The notes below the pieces were generated by a model. That model ran no database searches. It saw only the letters and a list, made by a program, of their open reading frames with translations, and had not been told where the DNA came from. From contig PAQF01000025.1 of assembly GCA_002709695.1 (NCBI GenBank), positions 122,176 through 186,175 of the forward strand: 64,000 nt of DNA. The letters are read 5' to 3'. The position numbers and the translations under genes were made by a program. Source of the DNA: Candidatus Poribacteria bacterium. Its GTDB lineage: Bacteria > Poribacteria > WGA-4E > UBA9662. Below are positions 17,875 to 27,829 of the stretch, in pieces (positions within the stretch are counted from its first letter, which is position 1; each line of letters starts with the position of its first letter).

Positions 17875-18486
17875 CTACTCCCTTCTACATTTTTTTTCTG
17901 CCACCAAGTTTATGATATCTAACTGCTTTTGAAAATGTTGTATCTTCTGCTGGCGCATTTTAAATTTAATATTAACAAACTTATTGTAACGCACATCCAC
18001 CAATTCCGCATTGAAACGATCCAAAAGTTTAAACACAGAACCTACCTGGTCATACTCTACCTGAACTTGTAATTCACCACATAAAATTTCGGTATTTCTA
18101 TTAGCAACATTTAGGCAATTTCGTGTACATTCGCTGTAAGCTCTTATTAATCCTCCGACACCAAGCTTAATTCCACCATAATAACGAGCGACAACACAAG
18201 TAACATTCAAAAACTCTGAATTCTTCAATACCGTAAGGATCGGAGCCCCAGCACTATTCCGTGGTTCACCAGCATCATCCGCATATTCAAACAATTGGCT
18301 CACGAGTTTAATTTTGTAGGCGTAGCAATAATGAGTTGCACCAGGACATCGTGTCTGTACAAAACCCAGAAATTCTTCAACCGACTCACAATTTTTCGTT
18401 GCAGTCGCAAAGCCAATAAAGCGGGACTTTTTGACAACTAATTTTGACTGCGCAACGCCACCAATCGTCTCATATTGATCAGACAT
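17875..18486 (-). CDS. yigZ: YigZ/IMPACT family protein
   Basis: A ~203-residue member of UPF0029. The N-terminal IMPACT domain has K-K-S-R-F-I-G, C-P-G-A-T-H-Y-C-Y-A-Y, D-D-A-G-E-P-R-N-S-A-G-A-P-I-L and V-A-R-Y-Y-G-G-I-K-L-G-V-G-G-L-I-R-A-Y, followed by a small alpha/beta C-terminal domain. Length from ATG 18486 equals the usual ~204 residues; the longer frame to 18537 would overlap the upstream gene. The start lies 1 bp from the preceding stop, so translation is probably coupled. The family is linked to translation control (eukaryotic IMPACT binds GCN1), but the bacterial role is unsettled. Confidence 0.9.
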   Translation of the reverse strand: MSDQYETIGGVAQSKLVVKKSRFIGFATATKNCESVEEFLGFVQTRCPGATHYCYAYKIKLVSQLFEYADDAGEPRNSAGAPILTVLKNSEFLNVTCVVARYYGGIKLGVGGLIRAYSECTRNCLNVANRNTEILCGELQVQVEYDQVGSVFKLLDRFNAELVDVRYNKFVNIKFKMRQQKIQHFQKQLDIINLVAEKKCRRE

Positions 18487-18487
18487 C

Positions 18488-19549
18488 TTAATGGCTTTGA
18501 CGAACAGAAAACATGTAAACGTTCCCTCCTCGATCAACTCGAATTCTCTCGTCAGATTCTACTCGTGGAAGCGCTTGGGGTTCAAAACTAATACTTATTA
18601 CAGTAGAACCCAACCGAACATTTCCCCCCAAAGTTATCCCCTCAATAGTCCAAATTCTGTTAATAACTTTTAACTCTTTGGCATCAACAATCTCAGACGG
18701 ATAAGCACGCCTATCAATATACCGCCGATACCCAACTTGCCAAGTGAGCATTTTATAATTGATGTCACTACGAACTTGAGCACGAACCCCATTCTCAAAA
18801 GGTGGATTCACATCAACCAAAAGCGAGCAATTAAAGTCTTGGAATCTAAAACCATACAATCCCAGAACCAAAATATCCCGCTCAACCTGGTCAGGAACAG
18901 TATTATCGGCAAATGATAAGCCATTACTCATATTCCTCAACACCAAACCCAACCGAAAGTTTCGCTTGAAACTATAAATTGCGCCCAAATTATATGTATA
19001 GCCGTGCCCAATTTCCCCTTTTTGCTCTAACAACAGTTTTGAGCGTATCCACCTAGCATCGCCCCCTATCAACACTTGGCCAAATTGCCTGCTGCAATGT
19101 AAACCAAACGCCATATCCGTTTTTGGAAAAGCATTAACCGATTTCCCCTCGACATTCACGCGGCTGAAATACCCCACACGGTCAAAACCAAAATCAAAAC
19201 TCAGGCGATTTTCCTTAATCCACGAGACTAACTGAACAAAATCTAACCTTTCTGCGGGTAAATGATAAATTTGATCATCAGAAAAATAATCTGTCTTATT
19301 CTGTCTAGCTAAGATAGTCGTTATTAATCTGGGATTTCGCACACTATAATAGGCAAAATGAGTTTTATGGTTTAAACCAACAGGTATTGAATAATCAGAT
19401 GTTTCAAGTAATGTAAGCTTTCGTAGAAAAAGATTAGCGTTCGATTGCGGAACATTGTCAACCTGAATTTTCTGGGAAAGCACCACATCACTTATGAGTA
19501 AAAAAAGAAAAACAAAGTTTAGGAAAAAACGGATAAACTGAATTTTCAC
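18488..19549 (-). CDS. Exported outer-membrane beta-barrel-like protein
   Basis: A 353-residue protein with a clear signal peptide (residues 1-25, F-L-F-L-L-I-S-D-V-V-L-S-Q). The rest is an alternation of short amphipathic strands ending in aromatic residues (F-G-L-H-C, A-R-W-I-R, Y-T-Y-N-L-G-A-I-Y-S-F, L-G-L-V-L-R-N-M-S, L-T-W-Q-V-G-Y-R-R-Y) and turns, as in PorV/UPF0164-type barrels. The N-L-G-A-I-Y...L-G-L-V-L-R-N-x-S pattern is especially like that group. No function can be named. It overlaps acpS by 4 bp upstream and abuts yigZ downstream. Confidence 0.62.
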   Translation of the reverse strand: MKIQFIRFFLNFVFLFLLISDVVLSQKIQVDNVPQSNANLFLRKLTLLETSDYSIPVGLNHKTHFAYYSVRNPRLITTILARQNKTDYFSDDQIYHLPAERLDFVQLVSWIKENRLSFDFGFDRVGYFSRVNVEGKSVNAFPKTDMAFGLHCSRQFGQVLIGGDARWIRSKLLLEQKGEIGHGYTYNLGAIYSFKRNFRLGLVLRNMSNGLSFADNTVPDQVERDILVLGLYGFRFQDFNCSLLVDVNPPFENGVRAQVRSDINYKMLTWQVGYRRYIDRRAYPSEIVDAKELKVINRIWTIEGITLGGNVRLGSTVISISFEPQALPRVESDERIRVDRGGNVYMFSVRQSH

Positions 19550-19962
19550 TCTATTCCCCCAAGAAGTATAACGTTTGCAATCGCATAGTTCTCCGTGTGT
19601 GAAAGAGAAAGAAAAGTCTGTGATACACCCATTTGATTTGCAACACTTTCAACACTGCCGCTAAGCTGGAGATGCGGTTGACCTGAGGGGCAAGATATTA
19701 CTTCCACATCATGCCATCTCATATCACCTATTAATCCTGTACCTAATGCCTTCAAAGTCGCTTCCTTCGCAGCAAAGCGGGCGGCAAACCGCTGAAAACG
19801 AATTTCTGCTTGGCTACAATAATCAATTTCCAATACAGTAAAAACACGCTTTTCAAACCTTTCTCCCCATCTCTCGATTGCTCGCTTGATGCGGGTAATT
19901 TCGACCAGATCAATACCAATTCCAAGAACGACTTGATAACAAACTGGGGGTTGTAATTGCAT
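19546..19962 (-). CDS. acpS: Holo-[acyl-carrier-protein] synthase
   Basis: Transfers 4'-phosphopantetheine from CoA to apo-ACP. The protein shows L-G-I-G-I-D-L-V-E-I with the magnesium-binding Asp, and R-F-A-A-K-E-A with the second metal-ligand Glu, followed by S-L-S-H-T. ATG 19962 gives 138 residues, close to the family size, and leaves 22 bp to the folP stop; a start at 20004 would add 14 residues and overlap folP by 20 bp. It is the second gene of the folP operon and overlaps the barrel gene by 4 bp. Confidence 0.9.
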   Translation of the reverse strand: MQLQPPVCYQVVLGIGIDLVEITRIKRAIERWGERFEKRVFTVLEIDYCSQAEIRFQRFAARFAAKEATLKALGTGLIGDMRWHDVEVISCPSGQPHLQLSGSVESVANQMGVSQTFLSLSHTENYAIANVILLGGIE

Positions 19963-19984
19963 AAAATTTCGCCTGCTAAAGAAA

Positions 19985-20809
19985 TCAGCACCTAGAAATT
20001 GCATCCGTCATTTTTACAACACGTTTCATCAACTTCACATCGTGAACCCGTACAATATCAACGCCTCTCGCAATTGACCAAGCTATCGTGGCCGCAGTTC
20101 CTTCAATTCGGCATTCAACTGGTAAATTTAGAACCTCACCGATGAAAGATTTTCGAGAAGTTCCAATTAACATTGGCTTACCTAATTTTTTGAATTGACC
20201 AAGTTGTCGTAAAATTTCCAAATTATCTTGAATTGTCTTACCGAAACCAATCCCAGGGTCAATAATAATCCGTCCTGACGCAACTCCGTTAGCCTCAGCG
20301 AACCCAATACTCTCCTGCAAGAACAAGCTAATCTCATCAATAAGATTAGTATAAGTTGGTCTTTGCTGCATCGTGCGCGGATCACCTTGCATATGCATCA
20401 GTATTATACCAGCATTAGCTTGAGCTACCACATGAACAATCTCCGAATCCCCACGAAGTGCAGTAATATCATTAATCACGTCCGCACCTGCTTGAAGTGC
20501 CTGATCTGCAACAACAGCCTTACATGTATCAACGGAAATAATAACCTCAGTTTCATCTGATACACCTTGAACAACTGGAATTACACGTTCCAACTCCTCA
20601 TTAACCGAAACCGGGCTTGCCCCAGGTCTAGAGGATTCACCACCAATGTCGATAATATCAGCACCATCTTCAACCATCTTCTTTGCATACTCAACTGCAC
20701 ACTGGGGGGAAATTAAGCGGCCACCATCCGAAAAAGAGTCTGGTGTTACGTTCAAAACACCCATGATAAGAGTACGCTTATCAGGCAAAACAACCTGTTT
20801 GGGCCCCAT
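19985..20809 (-). CDS. folP: Dihydropteroate synthase
   Basis: A 274-residue TIM barrel that condenses dihydropterin pyrophosphate with p-aminobenzoate in folate synthesis. Family signatures are intact: M-G-V-L-N-V-T-P-D-S-F-S-D-G-G (about 16-30), D-I-G-G-E-S-S-R-P-G, D-P-G-I-G-F-G-K-T and the terminal R-V-H-D-V. It is the first gene of the reverse operon folP-acpS-barrel-yigZ-isomerase-GcvH-like. 235 bp of non-coding sequence separate it from ftsH upstream; I see no strong promoter match there. Confidence 0.95.
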   Translation of the reverse strand: MGPKQVVLPDKRTLIMGVLNVTPDSFSDGGRLISPQCAVEYAKKMVEDGADIIDIGGESSRPGASPVSVNEELERVIPVVQGVSDETEVIISVDTCKAVVADQALQAGADVINDITALRGDSEIVHVVAQANAGIILMHMQGDPRTMQQRPTYTNLIDEISLFLQESIGFAEANGVASGRIIIDPGIGFGKTIQDNLEILRQLGQFKKLGKPMLIGTSRKSFIGEVLNLPVECRIEGTAATIAWSIARGVDIVRVHDVKLMKRVVKMTDAISRC

Positions 20810-21044
20810 AATTTACGTGATCAAATAAATATCTGTTCAGGAAGGATTTTGAAAAGGAAACGAGTTAGCGGTAATTGGTTTCAACAAACTATAACCGCAC
20901 AAAGCCAATTCGAATATTTTGATAATTTACCTTTCTTAATTAGGTCTCGACGGAAGGCTTCACTCTGAGGGTTTTAATGTATTAAAAGAGATTAAACAAA
21001 AACAATATTCATCATTCTATAATCAATCTTTAAAGACTTGCTAA

Positions 21045-22943
21045 CTATGACGACGGTTGTGGACGCGGCCCAAGAATCTCTTCAATCTGAGTAAGAACCA
21101 GTGTCTCATGTTCAAGTAAACCTTCAGCCAGCTTCTTCAACCCATCAAGATTAGTTTCAACAACTGTCCGCGCCTGATCATAACACTCATTAATAATTTG
21201 CCTAACAGCACGATCAATTTCAATTGCAGTGTTCTCACTATAATCTTGATGGTGCGATATTTCTTTACCAAGAAAAACTTGTTCATCTCGTTTACCAAAC
21301 GCCAGTGGGCCCAACTGACTCATCCCCCATTGCATAACCATCTTTCTTGCCATACTAGTGGATCTTTCAAAATCGTTCTGGGCACCGGTGGTTTGCTCAC
21401 CAAACATAATCTCCTCAGCAACACGACCTCCAAGCAGAACAACTATCTCACTCAACAAATATTTTTTGCCATAGTTATGACGTTCCACTTGCGGAAGTTT
21501 CACCGTTACTCCAAGCGCCCTTCCACGGGGAATAATAGTACACTTATAATTCGGATCACTTTCAGGCAAGAAGTGGTTCAGTATCGCATGCCCTGCCTCG
21601 TGATAAGCCGTTATTTCTCTTTCCTCATCAGTAAGCGTCATACTCCGTCGTTCTGGCCCCATCATCACGCGATCTTTCGCTTCATCTAAACAAGCTTGGT
21701 CAATAGCTTCTTTATCCTCTTTTGCAGCTAACAGAGCAGCTTCATTCACCATATTCGCGATATCTGCGCCAGAAAAATACGGCGTAGACCTAGCCATAAC
21801 TGACATATCAACATCATCTGCAAGTTTCACCGGTGGAGAGGAGTGAACTTTAAATATTTCCTCACGCCCCTTTACTGTCGGCAGATCTACCACAATCTGC
21901 CGATCAAATCGCCCCGGGCGCAACAATGCAGGATCAAGAACATCAGGCCTGTTTGTCGCGGCAACAAGGATAACACCTTCAGACGTATCAAAACCATCCA
22001 TCTCAACAAGAAGTTGATTCAACGTTTGTTCACGTTCATCATGTCCACCACCGATACCAGCACCACGATGTCGGCCAACAGCATCAAGTTCATCAATAAA
22101 AATAATACAGGGTGCATTCTTCTTTCCTGTTTCGAAGAGATCCCGTACACGTGAAGCACCAACCCCAACAAACATTTCGACAAAATCAGATCCGCTGATC
22201 GAATAGAATGGGACATCTGCTTCGCCCGCAACCGCACGAGCCAGTAGAGTTTTCCCTGTACCAGGAGGCCCCATCAGCAAAACACCTTTAGGAATACGTC
22301 CACCAAGCTTTTGAAAACGTTTGGGATCTTTTAAGAAAAGAATAACCTCTTCCAATCCTTCCTTCGCTTCATCACAACCAGCAACATCCTTAAAAGTTTT
22401 CTTAGTTTGACTTTCTGAGTGCAAGCGCGCACGGCTCTTTCCAAACGACATCGCCCGATTACCGGCTCCTTGCATCTGTCTCGATATGAAAACCATTATA
22501 CCAATAAAAAGTACAATCGGCAGGATTGTTGTTCCAAATATAACAAGCCATTGAGGAAAATTTGAACTTGGCTCATTATCAAACGGAATCCCATATTCAA
22601 TCAGCTTTTCCTGAAGCGGATAATTTGAAAATATGTCCCGTGACGTCTTAAATTTCCCTTGCCACGTATCACCAATATTCAAAATTTCTGGAGACCGGTT
22701 GCCAACACGATCGATGATTTCCGCAACATTTCTAAACTTGCCTTCGATCGATTCTTTGCCAATTTTAATTTTATACGTCACATCAAAAAGATTCCGACTA
22801 TCTTTTTGCTGAATAAGACTATAAAAATCAGAAGCAGCAAGCGAATAAACTACTTCTTTGGACACTATCATATTCCAAGCAGCAAAAGCGATGATTGCAA
22901 TGATGATCAACCAAACCAACCCACTTTTGGCATTCTTGCTCAC
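21045..22943 (-). CDS. ftsH: ATP-dependent zinc metalloprotease FtsH
   Basis: A 632-residue membrane AAA+ protease that degrades misassembled membrane proteins and regulatory substrates. It has two N-terminal transmembrane helices (about 8-27 and 122-145) flanking a ~95-residue periplasmic domain, then the AAA module with G-P-P-G-T-G-K-T at about 225-232, Walker B I-I-F-I-D-E-L-D, the second-region-of-homology R-P-G-R-F-D-R, and the M41 zinc site H-E-A-G-H at about 447-451. The start is GTG at 22943 behind AGGAAGG. It appears monocistronic, with 415 bp upstream and 235 bp downstream. Confidence 0.96.
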   Translation of the reverse strand: MSKNAKSGLVWLIIIAIIAFAAWNMIVSKEVVYSLAASDFYSLIQQKDSRNLFDVTYKIKIGKESIEGKFRNVAEIIDRVGNRSPEILNIGDTWQGKFKTSRDIFSNYPLQEKLIEYGIPFDNEPSSNFPQWLVIFGTTILPIVLFIGIMVFISRQMQGAGNRAMSFGKSRARLHSESQTKKTFKDVAGCDEAKEGLEEVILFLKDPKRFQKLGGRIPKGVLLMGPPGTGKTLLARAVAGEADVPFYSISGSDFVEMFVGVGASRVRDLFETGKKNAPCIIFIDELDAVGRHRGAGIGGGHDEREQTLNQLLVEMDGFDTSEGVILVAATNRPDVLDPALLRPGRFDRQIVVDLPTVKGREEIFKVHSSPPVKLADDVDMSVMARSTPYFSGADIANMVNEAALLAAKEDKEAIDQACLDEAKDRVMMGPERRSMTLTDEEREITAYHEAGHAILNHFLPESDPNYKCTIIPRGRALGVTVKLPQVERHNYGKKYLLSEIVVLLGGRVAEEIMFGEQTTGAQNDFERSTSMARKMVMQWGMSQLGPLAFGKRDEQVFLGKEISHHQDYSENTAIEIDRAVRQIINECYDQARTVVETNLDGLKKLAEGLLEHETLVLTQIEEILGPRPQPSS

Positions 22944-23358
22944 GAAACGTTAACCTTCCTAACACATATTTGGAGTAACAACTAAAGCAAATTCAAACAA
23001 AAACCACACTCGAAAAAACGGATAGAAAACACCATACCACCAGCATTCTAGTCTATAGCTGAGTATAACAGATGGACACCAAAATATCAAGCTACAGTAT
23101 CACTCAACCCCAATTGAAAACGACAAACTTTTCCATTGAAAACAAAAGAATCTCTAACCACAATAAATCCAACTAAAACAAACTTAATTTAAGCATAGCC
23201 TTACGAATATTAACTCTAGGAAAGACAGAGAACGAAGGGGGTTTTAGATACACGAAAAACATTGTCGCTACTAGCAGGTACAATCGACACTAAGACCATC
23301 ATTATCAAACAATTGAAGAAACTAAAAAGCTAAGGATTCGAGGCTAAATCATCTCGAA
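22944..23358. other. Intergenic region between ftsH and the EF-G-like gene
   Basis: 415 bp without a supported gene. It must hold the ftsH promoter and the 3' end of the EF-G-like transcript. The ftsH ribosome binding site AGGAAGG is at the low end. A short hairpin lies at the high end next to the EF-G-like stop. The middle is AT-rich, and I found no good -35/-10 pair, tRNA or repeat. Confidence 0.6.
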
Positions 23359-23359
23359 T
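23336..23359 (-). terminator. Possible weak intrinsic terminator of the EF-G-like gene
   Basis: On the reverse strand ATTCGAG and CTCGAAT form a perfect 7-bp stem with a 10-nt loop, beginning at the last base of the stop codon and followed by a T-rich tract (TTAGCTTTTTAGTTT). The stem is short and the T-run interrupted, so termination may be inefficient. Confidence 0.35.
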
Positions 23360-25446
23360 TACTCAGCTTCCTCCGTCTTAGAATCAGCAATAACTTTCTG
23401 GGCTAACTCATCCGGCAACTGCTCATAACGAGAAAAGTCCATGGTGAAACTGCCACGAGCACTGGTAATTGATTTAAGGTCAATCGAATAACGAAACATT
23501 TCTGAGAGAGGAACAGTAGCCCCAATAACTTGACGCTTCCCAACTTGGTCGACTCCCATTACACGGCCACGTCTACTATTTAAATCACCAATGACGTCAC
23601 CCATAAACTGATCCGGGACGGAAATTTCAACATCCATAATTGGTTCGAGTATTACTGGTTTTGCATCAAGCGTAGCCTCCCGAAGAGCCTGAGACCCAGC
23701 AATCTGGAAAGCAAGGTCAGAAGAATCAACCGGATGATGCTTCCCATCGTACAAAGTCACCCGAAAACCAACAAACGGGTAACCAGCAAGAACACCACTT
23801 GTTCTTGCCTCACGTATTCCTTTTTCAACTGCAGGAATATAATTAGTTGGAACGGAACCACCAACAACCTTATTCACAAACTCAAATTCATCGTCCTCAC
23901 TACCCTCAAGTTGCATCGGTTCCAAGTTAATCCACACTTCCCCAAACTGGCCACGACCACCACTTTGCTTCTTCAACCGTCCCCTTACACCGTTAGCACG
24001 ACCACGAATGGTTTCCCTGTACGCGACTTTCGGGTCTTCTACTGTCGTTTCAACACCAAATTTATCCTTCATACGCCCACGTATTGCATTGAGATGAACT
24101 TCACCTAATCCAGAAGCCAATAATTGGCGAGTTATCTCATTACGCTCTATACGGAAGGTCGGATCCTCTTCAGACATACGCTGCAGAACGGTTGACAATT
24201 TCTCATCGTCCCCTTCACGAGCAGGTAAAATGGCAAAAGAAATAACCGGCTTCGGAAAATTAATTGAGGGAAGTTGAATGATATTATCCACATCACAAAA
24301 AGTATCTCCCGTCTGAGCATTGACCAGTTTGATAGCAACACCGAAATCCCCTGCAGCGACTTGAGGAGTATCAATAAGATCCTTACCATTCATGAACGAG
24401 ACTTTCCCAATCTTTTCATTTTGACCTTTAGCCGAATTAAAAACTTGAGAATCGCCACTCAAAACCCCTGAATAAACTCGGAATAACGTCAATCGACCAG
24501 CAAAAGGATCGGCTAGGGTCTTGAACACTAATGCAGACATTGGAGATGAGATATCTGGATCACGAGTTACTTCACCATCCTCACTTTCAATTATACCTAC
24601 ATCTTCTGGAGAGGGAAAACATTCAACAACAAAATCCATCAAATTTTGGACCCCAATATTTTCAAGTGCCGAACCACAAAGGACAGGAACAATTCTTACT
24701 TTGTTACGGAAAGCACCTTGAATACCAAGCAAAATCTCCTGCGATGAAAGCTCTCCTTCTTCAAAGTACTTCTCGATCAATTCATCATCACTTTCAGCCA
24801 CAACCTCAACCAATTCCTCACGGATCTCTTCAACATCATCCTCCATACTGGAGGGGATATCAGAATCAGGTTGGGGTTCGTTACCACTAGGTCTTAAAGA
24901 CGACTTCATTTGAACTACATCTACTACACCCGAGAAATCTGATTCTTGGCCTATCGGTAATAGGGTGGTTGCTGTTGACACTTCGAGAGTGTTCTTTATA
25001 CTTTCAAGAGCATCCGCAAAATTCGCATTTTCCTTATCCATTTTGTTAATAAAAACAGCAGCGGGGAGATTGTATTTTTCTATGATTTCCCACACCTTTT
25101 CGGTACCACCTTCAACTCCAGTTGTTGCATCAACGATGACAACTACACCATCTACAACCCGAAGCACACTTTCAAGGTCCCCATAAAAATCATCCGCTCC
25201 AGGGCTATCAATCAAATTCAATTTATGATCTTCCCATTCTGCAACACAGATAGAACAGTTGATAGTTACTTTCCGTTCGATTTCATCATCCGCATGATCG
25301 CTTGCCGAAGTTCCTTGATCAACACTACCCATTTTTTCAATGGTCCCACCGTTAAAGAGGATCGCTTCTACAAGCGAAGTCTTGCCAGCGTTGGAATGTG
25401 AAACTAAACCGATATTTCGGATTTTTTTTGGTTGGTATTCCTTCAT
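23359..25446 (-). CDS. EF-G-like translational GTPase (EF-G2 type)
   Basis: A 695-residue protein with the full EF-G architecture: GTPase domain, domain II, and domains III-V ending in the elongation factor C-terminal fold. It departs from canonical FusA at key sites. The P-loop is S-H-S-N-A-G-K-T (17-23), switch I has R-K-V-T-I in place of R-G-I-T-I, and the G3 motif is D80-S-P-G-A84-D-D, so the catalytic His after P-G is Ala. N-K-M-D is intact. These features place it with the accessory EF-G2 subgroup rather than the housekeeping factor. AAGGAG precedes the ATG. Its role in translocation or recycling is not certain. Confidence 0.85.
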   Translation of the reverse strand: MKEYQPKKIRNIGLVSHSNAGKTSLVEAILFNGGTIEKMGSVDQGTSASDHADDEIERKVTINCSICVAEWEDHKLNLIDSPGADDFYGDLESVLRVVDGVVVIVDATTGVEGGTEKVWEIIEKYNLPAAVFINKMDKENANFADALESIKNTLEVSTATTLLPIGQESDFSGVVDVVQMKSSLRPSGNEPQPDSDIPSSMEDDVEEIREELVEVVAESDDELIEKYFEEGELSSQEILLGIQGAFRNKVRIVPVLCGSALENIGVQNLMDFVVECFPSPEDVGIIESEDGEVTRDPDISSPMSALVFKTLADPFAGRLTLFRVYSGVLSGDSQVFNSAKGQNEKIGKVSFMNGKDLIDTPQVAAGDFGVAIKLVNAQTGDTFCDVDNIIQLPSINFPKPVISFAILPAREGDDEKLSTVLQRMSEEDPTFRIERNEITRQLLASGLGEVHLNAIRGRMKDKFGVETTVEDPKVAYRETIRGRANGVRGRLKKQSGGRGQFGEVWINLEPMQLEGSEDDEFEFVNKVVGGSVPTNYIPAVEKGIREARTSGVLAGYPFVGFRVTLYDGKHHPVDSSDLAFQIAGSQALREATLDAKPVILEPIMDVEISVPDQFMGDVIGDLNSRRGRVMGVDQVGKRQVIGATVPLSEMFRYSIDLKSITSARGSFTMDFSRYEQLPDELAQKVIADSKTEEAE

Positions 25447-25561
25447 AAATTTAGTTAGATCTCCTTTATCCTTCTGCGAACAGATCTTGGCATTCTAGCA
25501 TAGGCAACAACTAAATTCAAGAAAAAGGCCCAATAATATAGCACACCCTTTTGATCATAGG

Positions 25562-27793
25562 TTACTTTTTACCTAGCAAGTCAATCTGTTGCCGAGCATA
25601 ATTTGCCATAACGCTATCAGGATAATCTGCAATCAGTGACGCATAATTTTGCCGAGCACGTTCTGAATCATTTTTCAGCATATACAGATCAGCAATTTTA
25701 GCCTGTGCTTCCGGTACAATTAACGATTGAGAAATATTTACTATGTTTCTCAGAGACTCAATCGCTTTACCATGAGCCTTCTGACGCACCTGAATCTGAG
25801 CAATTAACCACCAAGCATCATCAACGATGGATGCATTTGAGAATTCCTCAATCACACCTCGACAAACCTGGATTGCCATTCCCATTTCGCCCCGTCGAGT
25901 TGCCGCAACCGCTTCAAAATAACGCTTAAGGGGCAATTTTTCAAAATCTCCATTAGATTGAATAAGTACAATCAAATCTAATACATCATTACTCAAAGAG
26001 CTAGACTTCGAGATTTCGAGCACTTTCTTATAAGAACCAACCGCTTTATCAAATTCAGCATTAAAAAGATAAGAATCCCCTATCAATTTCTGAGCACGTA
26101 ATTGAAACTCACTGTATTTATCTGCTAATGGAGTAAGAACACTTTGTGCCGCAACTGATCTGCCACGCAAAATATAGCATTCAGCAATTAATAAATTTAC
26201 CTTCTGCTGTAGATTATAAACTAGCCGTTGAGTGGAAAGTTGCTGGAATATCCTTTCTGCTGCACCAAGATCATATAACCCATGTAGATAAATTTTACCC
26301 AGTAACAACAGAATCGATAAATCCGAGGTTGATATTTGTTGCAGCACCGCAATTGCCTCTTCCCATTTTTCGGATTTTTGGTAAATTTGGGCAAGTTTTA
26401 CCCGAGCCCCCCGCGTTAAATGACTTCCTGGATAAAATTCAGCAATTGCCCGGTAAAATTGGGCCGCAGAGGCAGAACCTTCTCTCGCAAGAATTTGCGC
26501 GTATTTTTCGAGTTGCTGCCCTTGGTCAGCAGGGTATAAGTCACGTAGTCGTCTGAAACTATCAAGCGATGCCTCATAATCTGCCAGATGGAAATGAATT
26601 TCCGCTAATGCCAATACCATTTTTGCATTTTGTGGATCCAGCTGGAGCACCGATTGAATACGAATAACCACATCATTAAGTAATCGGTAACGTCGATCTC
26701 CTTGGTAAATTCCCGACAGTTCTGTAATAATTTCACTGCGTCCAGAAGCACCAATGTCAACGTTGTTCAGAGCTTTCATATGAGTCTCAACTACCTTGTT
26801 GACTGCTCCTTGGATTTTATATACATTCGCCAATTGAATGTATAACGACGTATACTTAGGATTGAGGTCAAGAGCCGCCTTATAAGCACCAATTGCTCTA
26901 TCATACAGTTGATTAGCTAAGTAAATTTTGCCAAGCTTCTGGTAGCGATAGTACTGGTTAGAACCACTACCAATTTTTGCCCACTGTTCAATAGCTAAAT
27001 CCTGTTGTCCAGACTCTGCATATAACTCTCCCAATTTCTCCAGTAAGTTCGTATCCCCAGGGTTTCGTTTAAGAACACCTTGGTAAAGCTCCAGTGCTTC
27101 CTTGCGCCTACCTTGAGATTTATACAGATCTGCAAGTTGCTCGAGAAGCCGTATATCATCAGAACTAATGGCAAGTTGATCTTGAATCAGCCTCTCTGCC
27201 TTCCCATACTCTCGACGTATTCCATAAATGCGAATTAACGCTTGGATCACACTTACACGATAAGGAGAAGACGGATAATTATTCAAATAATCACGGTAAC
27301 ACTCTATAGCCTCATCATATTTTTGGCCGTAATACAGATACTGTGCTGTCAAGTAACCAGCTATTGAAGCCGTCTTAGTATCAGGATATTTCTCAGCAAG
27401 TTTCCTACAAATTTGGGATGCTTCACCATATTGATAACGCCCCGCATAAAGATTAGCAATCTGATAAACCGCCTGCGTTGCATAAGAATCATCAGGTTTG
27501 TCGTCGATTAGCACTCTAAAGAACTGAATAGCGTTCACATCATCTCCCAATTCCCCATAACAACGGCCAATATTGAGCCGAACCAAATCTTTAGTATTAG
27601 TCTGAAGTGGGCCTTCCAATAAAACCAGATAAGCGGAAAGAGCTTGGGAATATTTCTTATCGTAATACAAATCGTGCGCTGCTTGGATAGCACTGTAGTC
27701 TTCTTGAGGCGAGTTTTGTGAACGACCCACCGACAAGCAAAACAAACATGAGCATAATGTCATACAAACCAAAATCTTTTGTAAACACTCCAT
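25562..27793 (-). CDS. Large exported TPR-repeat protein
   Basis: A 743-residue protein with a signal peptide (L-V-C-M-T-L-C-S-C-L-F-C-L-S-V, residues 8-22) followed by tetratricopeptide units over nearly its whole length (for example L-N-I-G-R-C-Y-G-E-L-G-D, L-G-K-I-Y-L-A-N-Q-L-Y-D-R-A and V-K-L-A-Q-I-Y-Q-K-S-E-K-W-E-E-A). About 16-18 repeats fit the length. The C-terminal units resemble those of outer-membrane assembly lipoproteins and YbgF. It lies 36 bp after the vWA gene, so the two are probably co-transcribed and may act together in the periplasm. Confidence 0.78.
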   Translation of the reverse strand: MECLQKILVCMTLCSCLFCLSVGRSQNSPQEDYSAIQAAHDLYYDKKYSQALSAYLVLLEGPLQTNTKDLVRLNIGRCYGELGDDVNAIQFFRVLIDDKPDDSYATQAVYQIANLYAGRYQYGEASQICRKLAEKYPDTKTASIAGYLTAQYLYYGQKYDEAIECYRDYLNNYPSSPYRVSVIQALIRIYGIRREYGKAERLIQDQLAISSDDIRLLEQLADLYKSQGRRKEALELYQGVLKRNPGDTNLLEKLGELYAESGQQDLAIEQWAKIGSGSNQYYRYQKLGKIYLANQLYDRAIGAYKAALDLNPKYTSLYIQLANVYKIQGAVNKVVETHMKALNNVDIGASGRSEIITELSGIYQGDRRYRLLNDVVIRIQSVLQLDPQNAKMVLALAEIHFHLADYEASLDSFRRLRDLYPADQGQQLEKYAQILAREGSASAAQFYRAIAEFYPGSHLTRGARVKLAQIYQKSEKWEEAIAVLQQISTSDLSILLLLGKIYLHGLYDLGAAERIFQQLSTQRLVYNLQQKVNLLIAECYILRGRSVAAQSVLTPLADKYSEFQLRAQKLIGDSYLFNAEFDKAVGSYKKVLEISKSSSLSNDVLDLIVLIQSNGDFEKLPLKRYFEAVAATRRGEMGMAIQVCRGVIEEFSNASIVDDAWWLIAQIQVRQKAHGKAIESLRNIVNISQSLIVPEAQAKIADLYMLKNDSERARQNYASLIADYPDSVMANYARQQIDLLGKK

Positions 27794-27829
27794 TCCTCCA
27801 CTCCTTAGATACTATTTGACACACAAAAC

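Noticed and set aside
20810..21044. Possible promoter or regulatory RNA between ftsH and folP
   Set aside because: No convincing -35/-10 pair or stable conserved fold was found by eye.
24531..24890. 119-codon + strand frame within the EF-G-like gene
   Set aside because: Low-complexity His/Gln-rich translation antisense to conserved domains; no independent evidence.
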